Positions 56,788 to 64,000 of a stretch of 64,000 nt of DNA are shown here, in pieces. The notes under the pieces are model-generated. The model was not told where the DNA came from, ran no database searches, and was given only the letters and a program-made list of their open reading frames with translations. A program made the position numbers and the translations under genes. How positions within the stretch are numbered: the first letter of the stretch is position 1; each line of letters opens with the position of its first letter. The DNA comes from Luteimonas wenzhouensis (GTDB taxonomy: Bacteria > Pseudomonadota > Gammaproteobacteria > Xanthomonadales > Xanthomonadaceae), in the NCBI RefSeq assembly GCF_007859305.1, contig NZ_VOHE01000008.1, positions 62,001-126,000 on the forward strand, read 5' to 3'.

Positions 56788-57617
56788 AGTCTTCCGACCA
56801 TATGGCCGGCCGTGCCGGCGACGGCGAGCGACTGCGCAAGGCGCGCGAGGCGGCGGGCCTCGACGTGGCCGAGGTGGCCAGGCGCCTGAAGATGCCCGTG
56901 CGGGTGGTGCAGTCGCTCGAGAACGAGGACTGGGAGGGGCTCGATGCCCCCGTCTTCGTGCGTGGGCAGCTGCGCAGCTATGCCCGCCTGCTCGGGCTGG
57001 AGATCGACGAGGCCCTGCCTGCGGCCTCGTCCGCGCTGCCGATCGAGCCGGCCCGGCTCGAGCCACGCATCTACACCCCTCCGCTGCGCCGCGCCGCGGA
57101 CCGGCTGATGGGGCGGCTGGTGTACATCGTGATCACCGCGCTGATCGCGGTGCCGATCTGGATGATGGCGACCCGCTCGCACATGGACGCCCGCATCGAC
57201 CTCGATTCGGCGCTGGTGCCACCGCCGGACAGGGCCGGTGGGTCCGAGCCGGCCGAGCAGAAGGGCGAGGCGGCGGAAGGTCCGCGGCCGCTGGTCGCGT
57301 CCATGACCGCGCTGCCGCAGCGGCAGTCCCAGGTGCGCCAGCCCGAGCCGCCGCCCGCGCTGTCGCTGCGGTTCTCCGAGGACAGCTGGGTGGAGGTGTT
57401 CGATCCGCAGGGCAGGGTGCTTGAACGCGGCCTGCTCAAGGCCGGGGACCGACGCGACTACGCGCGCGGGGAAGTGGGCCGGGTGGTGATCGGCAACGTC
57501 GACGCGGTCGAGGTCCGGCGCAACGGCAGCATTCAGGATCTGTCCGAGTTCCAGCGCGCGAACGTCGCGCGCTTTACGGTATCCTCTGACGGCTCCATCG
57601 CGCCGCACCGGCAGTAG
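56784..57617 (+). CDS. rodZ: RodZ-like helix-turn-helix membrane protein
   Basis: RodZ links MreB filaments to the cell-elongation machinery. The 277-aa product has an N-terminal Xre-type HTH (about 14-75; ERLRKAREAAGLDVAEVARR, LKMPVRVVQSLENEDWEGLD, FVRGQLRSYARLLGL), a basic linker, and a membrane helix at about 112-132 (LVYIVITALIAVPIWMMAT). After a Pro/Gln spacer comes a C-terminal DUF4115 beta domain (about 190-260; LRFSEDSWVEVFDPQGRVLE). This order is diagnostic for RodZ. Position after pilF and before yfgM/bamB is conserved in gammaproteobacteria, though ispG and hisS, usual neighbours, are absent. Confidence 0.9.
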   Translation: MKSSDHMAGRAGDGERLRKAREAAGLDVAEVARRLKMPVRVVQSLENEDWEGLDAPVFVRGQLRSYARLLGLEIDEALPAASSALPIEPARLEPRIYTPPLRRAADRLMGRLVYIVITALIAVPIWMMATRSHMDARIDLDSALVPPPDRAGGSEPAEQKGEAAEGPRPLVASMTALPQRQSQVRQPEPPPALSLRFSEDSWVEVFDPQGRVLERGLLKAGDRRDYARGEVGRVVIGNVDAVEVRRNGSIQDLSEFQRANVARFTVSSDGSIAPHRQ

Positions 57618-57642
57618 CCCCGCGACCACCCGATGGAACGCG

Positions 57643-57669
57643 CGCCCGGCCCCGTGCCGGGCGTTTCCC
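57643..57669 (+). terminator. Terminator-like hairpin after rodZ
   Basis: CGCCCGGC/GCCGGGCG with a five-base loop and TTTCCC on the 3' side. It lies 26 bases after the stop in the 108-base gap before yfgM. Weak U tract; partial termination is likely. Confidence 0.55.
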
Positions 57670-57725
57670 GATCGCTGTGCTTGTCCCGCCACAGGCCGCG
57701 GACAGGACCCCACTGGCAGTAGACG

Positions 57726-58358
57726 ATGGCGTTGGATGAACTGCTCGACGAGCACGAACAAGGCGAGAAGGTCCGTACCTGGCTGAAGGAGAACGCCCTC
57801 GGGCTGGTCGGAGGACTGGTCCTGGGGCTGGCGCTGATCGGTGGCGGCAAGTGGTGGACGCAGCGCCAGCACGAGGCGCGCGTGGCGCTGGGCGAGGCCT
57901 ACGACCAGGTGGTGCGCGCGATCGAAGCCGGCGACCTGGAGCAGGCCTCCCGCGAGGCCGGCGACCTGGCCGGGACCGCCTACGCGCCGCTGCTGGCGCT
58001 GGCCCTGGCCAAGGGCCAGCTCGAGGCCGGCGACCGCGACGCGGCCATCGACACCCTGCGCGCCGCGTCCAGCGACGATCCGGGGCTGGCGGCGATCATC
58101 CGTCACCGCCTGGCGCGCCTGCTGGTGGATGCCGGCCAGGCCGAGGAGGCGCTTTCGCTGCTCGCCGGGGCCGACGACCCGGGGGCGCTCGAGACCCGTG
58201 GCGATGCCCATTTCGCGCTCGGGCGTGGCGAGCAGGCGCGCACCGAATACGAACAGGCGCTGCGCCGGCTCGACGTGGCCGCGCCGCAGCGCATGCTGCT
58301 CGAACTCAAACTGGGCCAGGTCGGCGGCACGCCGGACCCGGCGGGGACTGAATCCTGA
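57726..58358 (+). CDS. yfgM: YfgM-type TPR membrane protein
   Basis: YfgM is an ancillary Sec-translocon/periplasmic chaperone network protein. The 210-aa product has MALDELLDEHEQGEKVRTWL, a membrane helix LGLVGGLVLGLALIGGGKWW, and a C-terminal Ala-rich TPR domain (YAPLLALALAKGQLEAGDRD; RLARLLVDAGQAEEALSLLA). Length equals E. coli YfgM (206). It shares TGATG with bamB, the conserved partner gene. Confidence 0.9.
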   Translation: MALDELLDEHEQGEKVRTWLKENALGLVGGLVLGLALIGGGKWWTQRQHEARVALGEAYDQVVRAIEAGDLEQASREAGDLAGTAYAPLLALALAKGQLEAGDRDAAIDTLRAASSDDPGLAAIIRHRLARLLVDAGQAEEALSLLAGADDPGALETRGDAHFALGRGEQARTEYEQALRRLDVAAPQRMLLELKLGQVGGTPDPAGTES

Positions 58359-59584
58359 TGAAGCCGTCCATCCATCCGTCCGCGGCCGTGCCGCGCCAGT
58401 GGCGGCGCATCGCCGGCCGCATGGTCGTGGTGCTCGCCTGCGCCGCCGTGCTGGCCGGCTGCAGCACCATCCGCGGCTGGTTCGGCGGGGACGAGGAAAA
58501 GAAGGCCGCCAAGCGCGCCAGCGAGCCGGCCGAGCTGGTCGACTTCACGCCCAGCGCCAGCGTCACCCGGATCTGGTCGGCCAGCGTCGGCAAGGGCGAG
58601 GACCGGCTGGGCGTGCGCCAGGCGCCGGCGATCGCCGACGGCCGCGTGTACGCCGCGGCGGTCGACGGCGGCGTCCGTGCGCTGGACCTGCAGACCGGCG
58701 CGGTGCTCTGGCACTACCGCTCGGACCTGCGGCTGAGCGGCGGCCCCGGGGCGGGCGACGGGCTGGTGGTGGTCGGCGGGCTCAAGGGCGAGGTGGTGGC
58801 GCTCGACGCGGCCACCGGCGCCGAGCGCTGGCAGGCGCAGGTCCCCAACGAGGTGATCGCGCCGCCGGTGATCGGCCAGGGGCTGGTGTTCGTGCGTTCC
58901 AACGACGGCCGGGTGAGCGCCTTCGACGCCGAGGACGGGCAGCGGCGCTGGTTCTGGACCAAGGAGCTGCCGAGCCTGACCGTGCGCGGCAACGATGCAC
59001 CGGTGCTGGGCCCGGGCCTGATGTTCGTGGGCAACGACGACGGCACCGTCGCCGCGGTGTCCCTGGCCGACGGCCGCGAACTGTGGGACCTGCCGGTCGC
59101 GCAGCCCGACGGTCGCACCGAACTCGACCGCATGGCCGACGTCGACGGCACTCCGGTGCTCGACGGCACCGTGCTCTACGCCAGCAGCTACAAGCAGTCC
59201 ACCGTGGCCATCGATGCCCCCAGCGGGCGTCCGATCTGGGCCAGCGACCGCGGCGGTCCCGGCCGTCCGGGGCTGGCGATCGACAGGGTGTTGGTGTCCG
59301 ACCGGAACGGTTCGGTCTGGGCCCTGGACCGCAGTTCCGGCGGCGCGGTATGGGAGCAGCCCGGCCTGGCGCGGCGCAACCTGAGCGGGGTCGCCGTGCA
59401 CGGGGACTATGTGGTGGTGGGCGATTTCGAGGGCTACCTGCACTGGCTGCGCCTGGACAACGGCGAGTTCGCCGCCCGCCAGCGCGCGGGCCGCGCCGCG
59501 ATCAAGGGTGCGCCGGTGGTGGCCGACGGCATCCTGGTGGTGCAGAACATCAAGGGCGACCTGACCGCCTGGCGGGTGCAGTAG
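58358..59584 (+). CDS. bamB: Outer-membrane protein assembly factor BamB
   Basis: BamB is a lipoprotein beta-propeller of the BAM complex. The 408-aa product has a lipoprotein signal (RMVVVLACAAVLAGCSTI), then eight PQQ-like WD-type blades such as RVYAAAVDGGVRALDLQTGA, VLWHYRSDLRLSGGPGAGDG, VVALDAATGAERWQAQVP, VFVRSNDGRVSAFDAEDGQR, and ending GDLTAWRVQ. Length is slightly above E. coli BamB (392). ATG is coupled to yfgM. Confidence 0.96.
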   Translation: MKPSIHPSAAVPRQWRRIAGRMVVVLACAAVLAGCSTIRGWFGGDEEKKAAKRASEPAELVDFTPSASVTRIWSASVGKGEDRLGVRQAPAIADGRVYAAAVDGGVRALDLQTGAVLWHYRSDLRLSGGPGAGDGLVVVGGLKGEVVALDAATGAERWQAQVPNEVIAPPVIGQGLVFVRSNDGRVSAFDAEDGQRRWFWTKELPSLTVRGNDAPVLGPGLMFVGNDDGTVAAVSLADGRELWDLPVAQPDGRTELDRMADVDGTPVLDGTVLYASSYKQSTVAIDAPSGRPIWASDRGGPGRPGLAIDRVLVSDRNGSVWALDRSSGGAVWEQPGLARRNLSGVAVHGDYVVVGDFEGYLHWLRLDNGEFAARQRAGRAAIKGAPVVADGILVVQNIKGDLTAWRVQ

Positions 59585-59740
59585 GCCCGCAGTCGCCACC
59601 ACGCCGGCGGGTGCCCGGTCGCCGCGGTTCCAGCCCGGCGGTCGGGCGCCTTCCCGGCGGGTGCGCGAACGTCCGCGTCGCTCCGCGGTCCGGCGCACGT
59701 GGCGCGTTACGCTAGTCCCATTCCGAATCGACCGAGCGCC

Positions 59741-61141
59741 ATGCTTCCTTCCGTCGCCCTCGTCGGGCGCCCCAACGTCGGCAAGTCGACGCTGTTCAAC
59801 GCCCTCACGCGCAGCCGCGACGCCCTCGTGCACGACGAGCCGGGGGTGACCCGCGACCGCCACTATGGCGTGTGCCGGCCGGACGGCCAGCGGGCGTTCG
59901 TGGTGGTGGATACCGGCGGGATCGCCGGCGAGGACCAGGGCCTGGCCGGCGCCACTGCCCGCCAGGCGCGTGCCGCCGCCGAGGAGGCCGACCTGGTGCT
60001 GTTCGTGGTCGATGGCCGCGAGGGCGTGTCCGCGCTGGACGAGGAGATCCTGGCCTGGCTGCGCAAGTCCGGCCGCCCGATGCTGCTGGTCGTGAACAAG
60101 ACCGATGGCCTGGACAGCCGGGCCGCCCTGGCCGAGTTCGCCCGGTTCGGCGTCGCCGACGCCCACGCGGTGTCGGCTTCGCACCGGCAGGGCATCGGTT
60201 CCCTGCTCGAGGAGATCCAGGGCCGGCTGCCGGAGGAGGGCGCGGCCGAAGTCCTGGACGAGGATCCCGACCGCATCCGGGTGGCCTTCGTCGGCCGGCC
60301 CAACGTCGGCAAGTCCACCCTGGTCAACCGGATCCTCGGCGAGGAGCGGATGATCGCCTCCGACGTGCCCGGCACCACCCGCGACTCGATCGCGGTGGAC
60401 CTGGAGCGCGACGGCCGCAAGTACCGCCTGATCGACACCGCCGGCCTGCGCCGCAAGTCGCGGGTCGAGGCAGCGGTGGAGAAGTTCTCGATCATCAAGA
60501 CCCTGCAGGCGATCGAGGAATGCCAGGTGGCGGTGATCCTGCTCGACGCCAGCGAGGGCGTCACCGAGCAGGACGCCAGCGTGCTCGGCGCGGTGCTCGA
60601 CGCCGGGCGCGCGCTCGTGATCGCGATCAACAAGTGGGACGGGCTGAGCAGCTACCAGCGCGAGCAGACCGAGGCGCTGCTCTCGCGCCGGCTGGCGTTC
60701 GTGCCCTGGGCCGAATCGGTGCGGATCAGCGCCCTGCACGGCTCGGGGTTGCGCGAGCTGTTCCGCGCCATCCATCGCGCCCATGCCTCGGCCACGCGCA
60801 CCTTCAGCACCGCGGAAGTGACGCGCGCGCTCGAGATCGCCTACGAGTCCAGCCCGCCGCCGGCGGTGCGCGGTCACGCCCCCAAGCTGCGTTTCGCCCA
60901 CCCGGGCGGCGCCAATCCGCCCACCTTCGTCGTCCACGGCAGCCGCTTGCGGACCTTGCCGGACAGCTACACGCGCTACCTGGAGAACTTCTTCCGCAAG
61001 CGCTTCAAGCTGGTCGGCACCCCGGTGCGGTTCGTGTTCAAGGAGGGCGAGAACCCCTACCGCGGCCGCAAGAACGTGCTCACCGAGCGCCAGCAGGCCC
61101 GGCGCAAGCGCCTGATCCGGCACGCCAGGCGCGGCCGCTGA
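59741..61141 (+). CDS. der: Ribosome biogenesis GTPase Der
   Basis: Der (EngA) is a double GTPase needed for 50S subunit maturation. The 466-aa product has G-domain 1 ([40 protein letters not shown]), G-domain 2 ([40 protein letters not shown]) and a C-terminal KH-like domain ending [20 protein letters not shown] with a basic tail. ATG at 59741 is preceded by weak Shine-Dalgarno; a GTG 14 codons earlier is less likely. It follows bamB as in other proteobacteria. Confidence 0.96.
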   Translation: MLPSVALVGRPNVGKSTLFNALTRSRDALVHDEPGVTRDRHYGVCRPDGQRAFVVVDTGGIAGEDQGLAGATARQARAAAEEADLVLFVVDGREGVSALDEEILAWLRKSGRPMLLVVNKTDGLDSRAALAEFARFGVADAHAVSASHRQGIGSLLEEIQGRLPEEGAAEVLDEDPDRIRVAFVGRPNVGKSTLVNRILGEERMIASDVPGTTRDSIAVDLERDGRKYRLIDTAGLRRKSRVEAAVEKFSIIKTLQAIEECQVAVILLDASEGVTEQDASVLGAVLDAGRALVIAINKWDGLSSYQREQTEALLSRRLAFVPWAESVRISALHGSGLRELFRAIHRAHASATRTFSTAEVTRALEIAYESSPPPAVRGHAPKLRFAHPGGANPPTFVVHGSRLRTLPDSYTRYLENFFRKRFKLVGTPVRFVFKEGENPYRGRKNVLTERQQARRKRLIRHARRGR

Positions 61142-61152
61142 GGCGGGGCGGC

Positions 61153-61746
61153 ATGGCGGACGCGATCGCGCGTGGCGGGCTCGTCCTCGGGCTGCTGGCC
61201 GGCGGTCGGGCGCGGCGCCTGGGCGGGCTCGACAAGGCCTGGCTGCAGCGTGAAGGCCAGCCGCAGGTGCTGCGCCTGGCGCGCGCGCTCGCCGGGGACG
61301 TGGACCATGTCCTCGTCAGCGCCAACCGCGATCTTGCCCGCTACGCCGCCCACGGCCTGGCCGCGGTGCCCGACCGGGTGGCCGACGCCGGGCCGATCGG
61401 TGCGCTCGACGCGCTGGCGGCCGCCTGCCGCGCGCCCTGGCTGCTGACCCTGCCGGTGGACGTGGTGGAGGTCCCCGGCGGCCTGCTGCAGGCGCTGGCG
61501 AGCGGCCGCGCCGCCAATGGCGCGCGCCTGCACGACGGCCACGGCCCCCAGCCGCTGGTCGCGCTGTGGCGGACCGGGGCGCTGCGCGACGCGGTGGCCA
61601 CCGCGCTGGCCGCGCGCGAACATGCGGTGCACGCGCTCCAGGCGCGGCTCGGGATGGCCGAGGTCCGGCTGGACGGCGTGCGCCTGGGCAACCTCAACAC
61701 GCCCGGTGACCTGCGCGCCGCGGGCGTCCAGGTGGAGGAACCATGA
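61153..61746 (+). CDS. mobA: Molybdenum cofactor guanylyltransferase
   Basis: MobA adds GMP to Mo-molybdopterin to form the bis-MGD cofactor. The 197-aa product has the nucleotidyltransferase signature LGLLAGGRARRLGGLDKAWL, PLVALWRTGALRDAVATAL and HAVHALQARLGMAEVRLDG, with NLNTPGDLRAAG near the end. ATG at 61153 is 11 bases after der. It overlaps moeA by four bases. The PEP-like metal motif near the active site is LTLPVDVVEV. Confidence 0.9.
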   Translation: MADAIARGGLVLGLLAGGRARRLGGLDKAWLQREGQPQVLRLARALAGDVDHVLVSANRDLARYAAHGLAAVPDRVADAGPIGALDALAAACRAPWLLTLPVDVVEVPGGLLQALASGRAANGARLHDGHGPQPLVALWRTGALRDAVATALAAREHAVHALQARLGMAEVRLDGVRLGNLNTPGDLRAAGVQVEEP

Positions 61747-62969
61747 CCCGGGACAGCGCTTCGACTCCCATCGACTTTTCCCTGGCCCGCGGGATCATCG
61801 AACGCGTGGCGCGCGAGCGCCGGCTGCCGAACGAGACCCTGGCGCTTGCCCGCGCCCATGGCCGGGTGCTGGCGGGCGAGGTCCGGGCGCGGATCGCGGT
61901 GCCCGGCTTCGACAACTCGGCGATGGACGGATTCGCGTTGCGCCACGCCGACCTCGCCGCGGGCGACGGCTGGCTGGACCTGCGGGGCGAGCAGTTCGCC
62001 GGCGGCCCGGCCGCGCCGCCGCCGGGCCCTGGCGGGTGCGTGCGCATCACCACCGGCGCGCCGTTGCCCGAGGGCACCGACACGGTGCTGATCAAGGAGC
62101 AGGCCGAGGTGGTGGATGGCCGGGTGCGGGCGCTGGCCGATCCCGGGCCCGGACGCCACGTGCGCCGCCGCGGCGAGGACGTGGAGGAGGGCGCCTTGCT
62201 GGCTACCGCCGGGCAGCGGCTCACGCCGGCGCGGCTGGCGCTGCTGGCGGCCCAGGGCATCGAGGCGGTGGAGGTGGTGCGGCCGCCCACGGTGGCCGTG
62301 TTCTGCACCGGCGACGAACTGGTCGAGCCCGGCATGCCGCTGGGGCCGGGACAGATCTACAACTCCAACCGCGAACTGCTGATGGGACTGCTGCGTGCCG
62401 AAGGCCTGGAGCCGGTGGCCTGGCCGACGCTGCCGGACGATCCGGCCGTGGTCGAGTCGGCCTTGCGCCACGCCGGCGAGGCCTTCGACCTGGTGCTGAC
62501 CTGCGGCGGCGTGTCGGCGGGGGAGAAGGACCCGCTGCCGGAACTGCTGCACCGGCGCGGCCGCGTGCATTTCTGGAAGGTGAGGATGCGCCCGGGCATG
62601 CCGGTGCTGCTGGCCGACGGCGGCACCCTCGGCCCGGCGCTGTTCCTGTGCCTGCCGGGCAACCCGGTATCGGTGCTGGCCACTTTCGTGGCGCTGGCGC
62701 GGCCGCTGCTCGACGGACTGCAGGGGCGGGGGCCGCGCGCGGCGTGGCGGGCGCGCCTGTCCGCTCCCTGGGACAAGCGCCACGAACGCCGCGAATTCCT
62801 GCGCGGACGCCTGTCGTGCGATGCCGAAGCTGCCCTGCGGGTCGAACCCGACCCGGCCGACGGTTCCCACCGGATGCGCGCGGCGGCCGATGCCGATGTA
62901 TTGATCGTGCTGCCCGAGGGCGTGCGCAGCTATCCGGCCGGGAGCGTGGTCGAGGTGTTGCCGTGCTGA
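61743..62969 (+). CDS. moeA: Molybdopterin molybdotransferase MoeA
   Basis: MoeA inserts molybdate into adenylated molybdopterin. The 408-aa product has domain order as in E. coli MoeA: ALARAHGRVLAGEVRARIAV then PGFDNSAMDGFALRHAD (conserved Asp/Ser/Met loop), VRITTGAPLPEGTDTVLIKE, VAVFCTGDELVEPGMPLGPG, QIYNSNRELLMGLL, and TCGGVSAGEKDPLPELLHRR with MRPGMPVLLADG. It is coupled to mobA and 48 bases before moeB, so the three form a molybdenum-cofactor operon. The MsrP enzyme at 5.7 kb is one user. Confidence 0.95.
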   Translation: MTRDSASTPIDFSLARGIIERVARERRLPNETLALARAHGRVLAGEVRARIAVPGFDNSAMDGFALRHADLAAGDGWLDLRGEQFAGGPAAPPPGPGGCVRITTGAPLPEGTDTVLIKEQAEVVDGRVRALADPGPGRHVRRRGEDVEEGALLATAGQRLTPARLALLAAQGIEAVEVVRPPTVAVFCTGDELVEPGMPLGPGQIYNSNRELLMGLLRAEGLEPVAWPTLPDDPAVVESALRHAGEAFDLVLTCGGVSAGEKDPLPELLHRRGRVHFWKVRMRPGMPVLLADGGTLGPALFLCLPGNPVSVLATFVALARPLLDGLQGRGPRAAWRARLSAPWDKRHERREFLRGRLSCDAEAALRVEPDPADGSHRMRAAADADVLIVLPEGVRSYPAGSVVEVLPC

Positions 62970-63017
62970 CCCGGCCGGTGTTCACCCAGGCCGCGGGCGG
63001 GGCGCGATAATCGGCGC

Positions 63018-64000
63018 ATGGCGAAGGAGATCAGCCCACGCGAAGCCAGCTACCGCCTAGCCCGCGGCGCGGTGCTGGTGGATGTGCGCGAGGACCACGA
63101 ACGCGCGCTCGGGATGGCCGAGGGCGCGATCGGCGTGGCCCGCGCCGAGCTCGAGGCCGCGCCGCACAGCTACCTGCCGGGGCAGGACGCGGACATCGTG
63201 CTGATCTGCCAGAGCGGCGGCCGTTCGATGCTGGCGGCCGACCAGCTGCTCCGCCTGGGCTACCAGCGGGTGTGTTCGGTGCGCGGCGGTACCGCGATGT
63301 GGCAGGCCGAGGGCCTGCCGCTGACCCGGCCCGAGGCTGGCGTGGACGAGGATTTCCACGAACGCTACTCGCGCCACCTGCGGCTTCCGGAAATCGGCGC
63401 GCGCGGCCAGCGGCGACTGGAGGCCGCCAGCGTCGTCGTGGTCGGGGCCGGCGGGCTCGGCTCGCCTTCGACCTTCTACCTGGCCGCGGCCGGGGTGGGG
63501 CAGCTGCGGCTGGTCGACGACGACGTGGTCGACCGCAGCAACCTGCAGCGCCAGATCCTGCACGTGGACGCGGACACCGGCCTGCCCAAGGTCGAGTCGG
63601 CCCGGACCCGGCTGTCGGCGCTCAACCCGCGGGTGGCGATCGAGGCGGTGCGCGAGCGCCTGACCTCGGACAACGTCGAGCGCCTGCTGGCGGACGCGGA
63701 CGTGGTGGTCGACGGCGGCGACAACTTCGCCGTGCGCTACCTGCTCAACGATGCCTGCGTGCAGCTGCGCAAGCCACTGGTGTACGGGGCGGTGCACCGT
63801 TTCGAGGGGCAGGTGGGCGTATTCGATGCGGGCCGCCAGCGCGGCGTAGCGCCGTGCTACCGCTGCCTGTTCCCGGAGCCGCCGCCGCCCGAGGCCGCGC
63901 CCAACTGCAGCGAGGCCGGCGTGCTCGGGGTACTGCCCGGGGTGGTCGGCATGCTCCAGGCCACCGAGGCCCTCAAGCTGCTGCTGCAGCTGGGCGAACC
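63018..64000 (+). CDS. moeB: MoeB-type adenylyltransferase with N-terminal rhodanese domain (partial)
   Basis: The reading frame runs off the window end after 327 codons. Residues about 1-100 form a rhodanese domain with active Cys in LICQSGGRSMLAADQLL. Residues from about 110 form a ThiF/MoeB E1-like domain: RYSRHLRLPEIGARGQRRLE, VVVVGAGGLGSPSTFYLAAA (ATP-binding), DRSNLQRQILH, DGGDNFAVRYLLNDAC, Zn-Cys pair CYRCLFPE, and GVLPGVVGMLQATEALKLLL. MoeB adenylates the MoaD C terminus. Most fused proteins carry rhodanese at the C terminus; here it is first. GATAAT ends seven bases before the ATG. Confidence 0.9.
   Translation, partial: MAKEISPREASYRLARGAVLVDVREDHERALGMAEGAIGVARAELEAAPHSYLPGQDADIVLICQSGGRSMLAADQLLRLGYQRVCSVRGGTAMWQAEGLPLTRPEAGVDEDFHERYSRHLRLPEIGARGQRRLEAASVVVVGAGGLGSPSTFYLAAAGVGQLRLVDDDVVDRSNLQRQILHVDADTGLPKVESARTRLSALNPRVAIEAVRERLTSDNVERLLADADVVVDGGDNFAVRYLLNDACVQLRKPLVYGAVHRFEGQVGVFDAGRQRGVAPCYRCLFPEPPPPEAAPNCSEAGVLGVLPGVVGMLQATEALKLLLQLGE

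Overview
The window is a GC-rich chromosomal segment from a gammaproteobacterium of the Xanthomonadaceae (Lysobacter/Luteimonas/Xanthomonas-like). This rests on gene order and protein type: serC-pheA-aroA, rpsA-ihfB-lapA-lapB, nfuA followed by a proline-rich 'transmembrane repetitive' protein, the aguA-aguB pair, and rlmN-pilF-rodZ-yfgM-bamB-der. No species is assigned. Almost everything is dense core housekeeping DNA. Nearly all the long alternative-frame reading frames are shadows caused by the high GC content.

Layout. 1-434: start of a secreted parallel beta-helix protein with an in-frame amber codon. 671-2583: rarA, tRNA-Val and an acyl-CoA-binding protein. 2693-5015: a membrane-anchored Mrr-like nuclease, a PHA-system protein and an FHA protein. 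4935-6649: the MsrPQ repair system for oxidised periplasmic methionine. 6772-10552: the serC-pheA-aroA operon. 10595-11916: two small TonB-like proteins. 12041-15147: serS, then azoR divergent from a LysR regulator. 15246-16609: tRNA-Ser, an AAC(3)-I-like acetyltransferase and a GacA-like response regulator. 16753-21367: rne with a long leader, divergent from rluC. 21386-25106: pterin dehydratase, nfuA, the proline-rich membrane protein and two monohaem cytochromes c. 25430-33123: a one-adaptor, two-permease RND efflux operon. 33217-38699: TraB-family protein, a TetR regulator with an alpha/beta hydrolase, aguB-aguA and a BamE-like small protein. 38994-43767: L36 paralogue, cmk, rpsA, ihfB, lapA and lapB. 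43767-47610: surface polysaccharide genes (lipid-linked sugar transferase, nucleotide-sugar dehydratase, galU). 47709-49846: an accessory pair, a lipoprotein followed by an M23-like/peptidoglycan-binding protein. 49926-54192: a fatty-acid beta-oxidation operon with its PsrA-like repressor. 54387-59584: ndk, rlmN, pilF, rodZ, yfgM and bamB. 59741-64000: der and the molybdenum-cofactor genes mobA, moeA and moeB (cut by the window end).

The most interesting items are: the lipoprotein/M23-like pair at 47.7-49.8 kb, which resembles an immunity/effector pair of the Xanthomonadales killing type IV secretion system; the RND operon, whose second permease has lost two of the three proton-relay residues checked; a duplicated TetR operator that falls inside the annotated start of the hydrolase gene; an intrinsic terminator in the leader in front of ndk; and an 18-codon AT-rich patch inside aguA. 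All functional statements come from reading the sequence and family knowledge. No database search was run.
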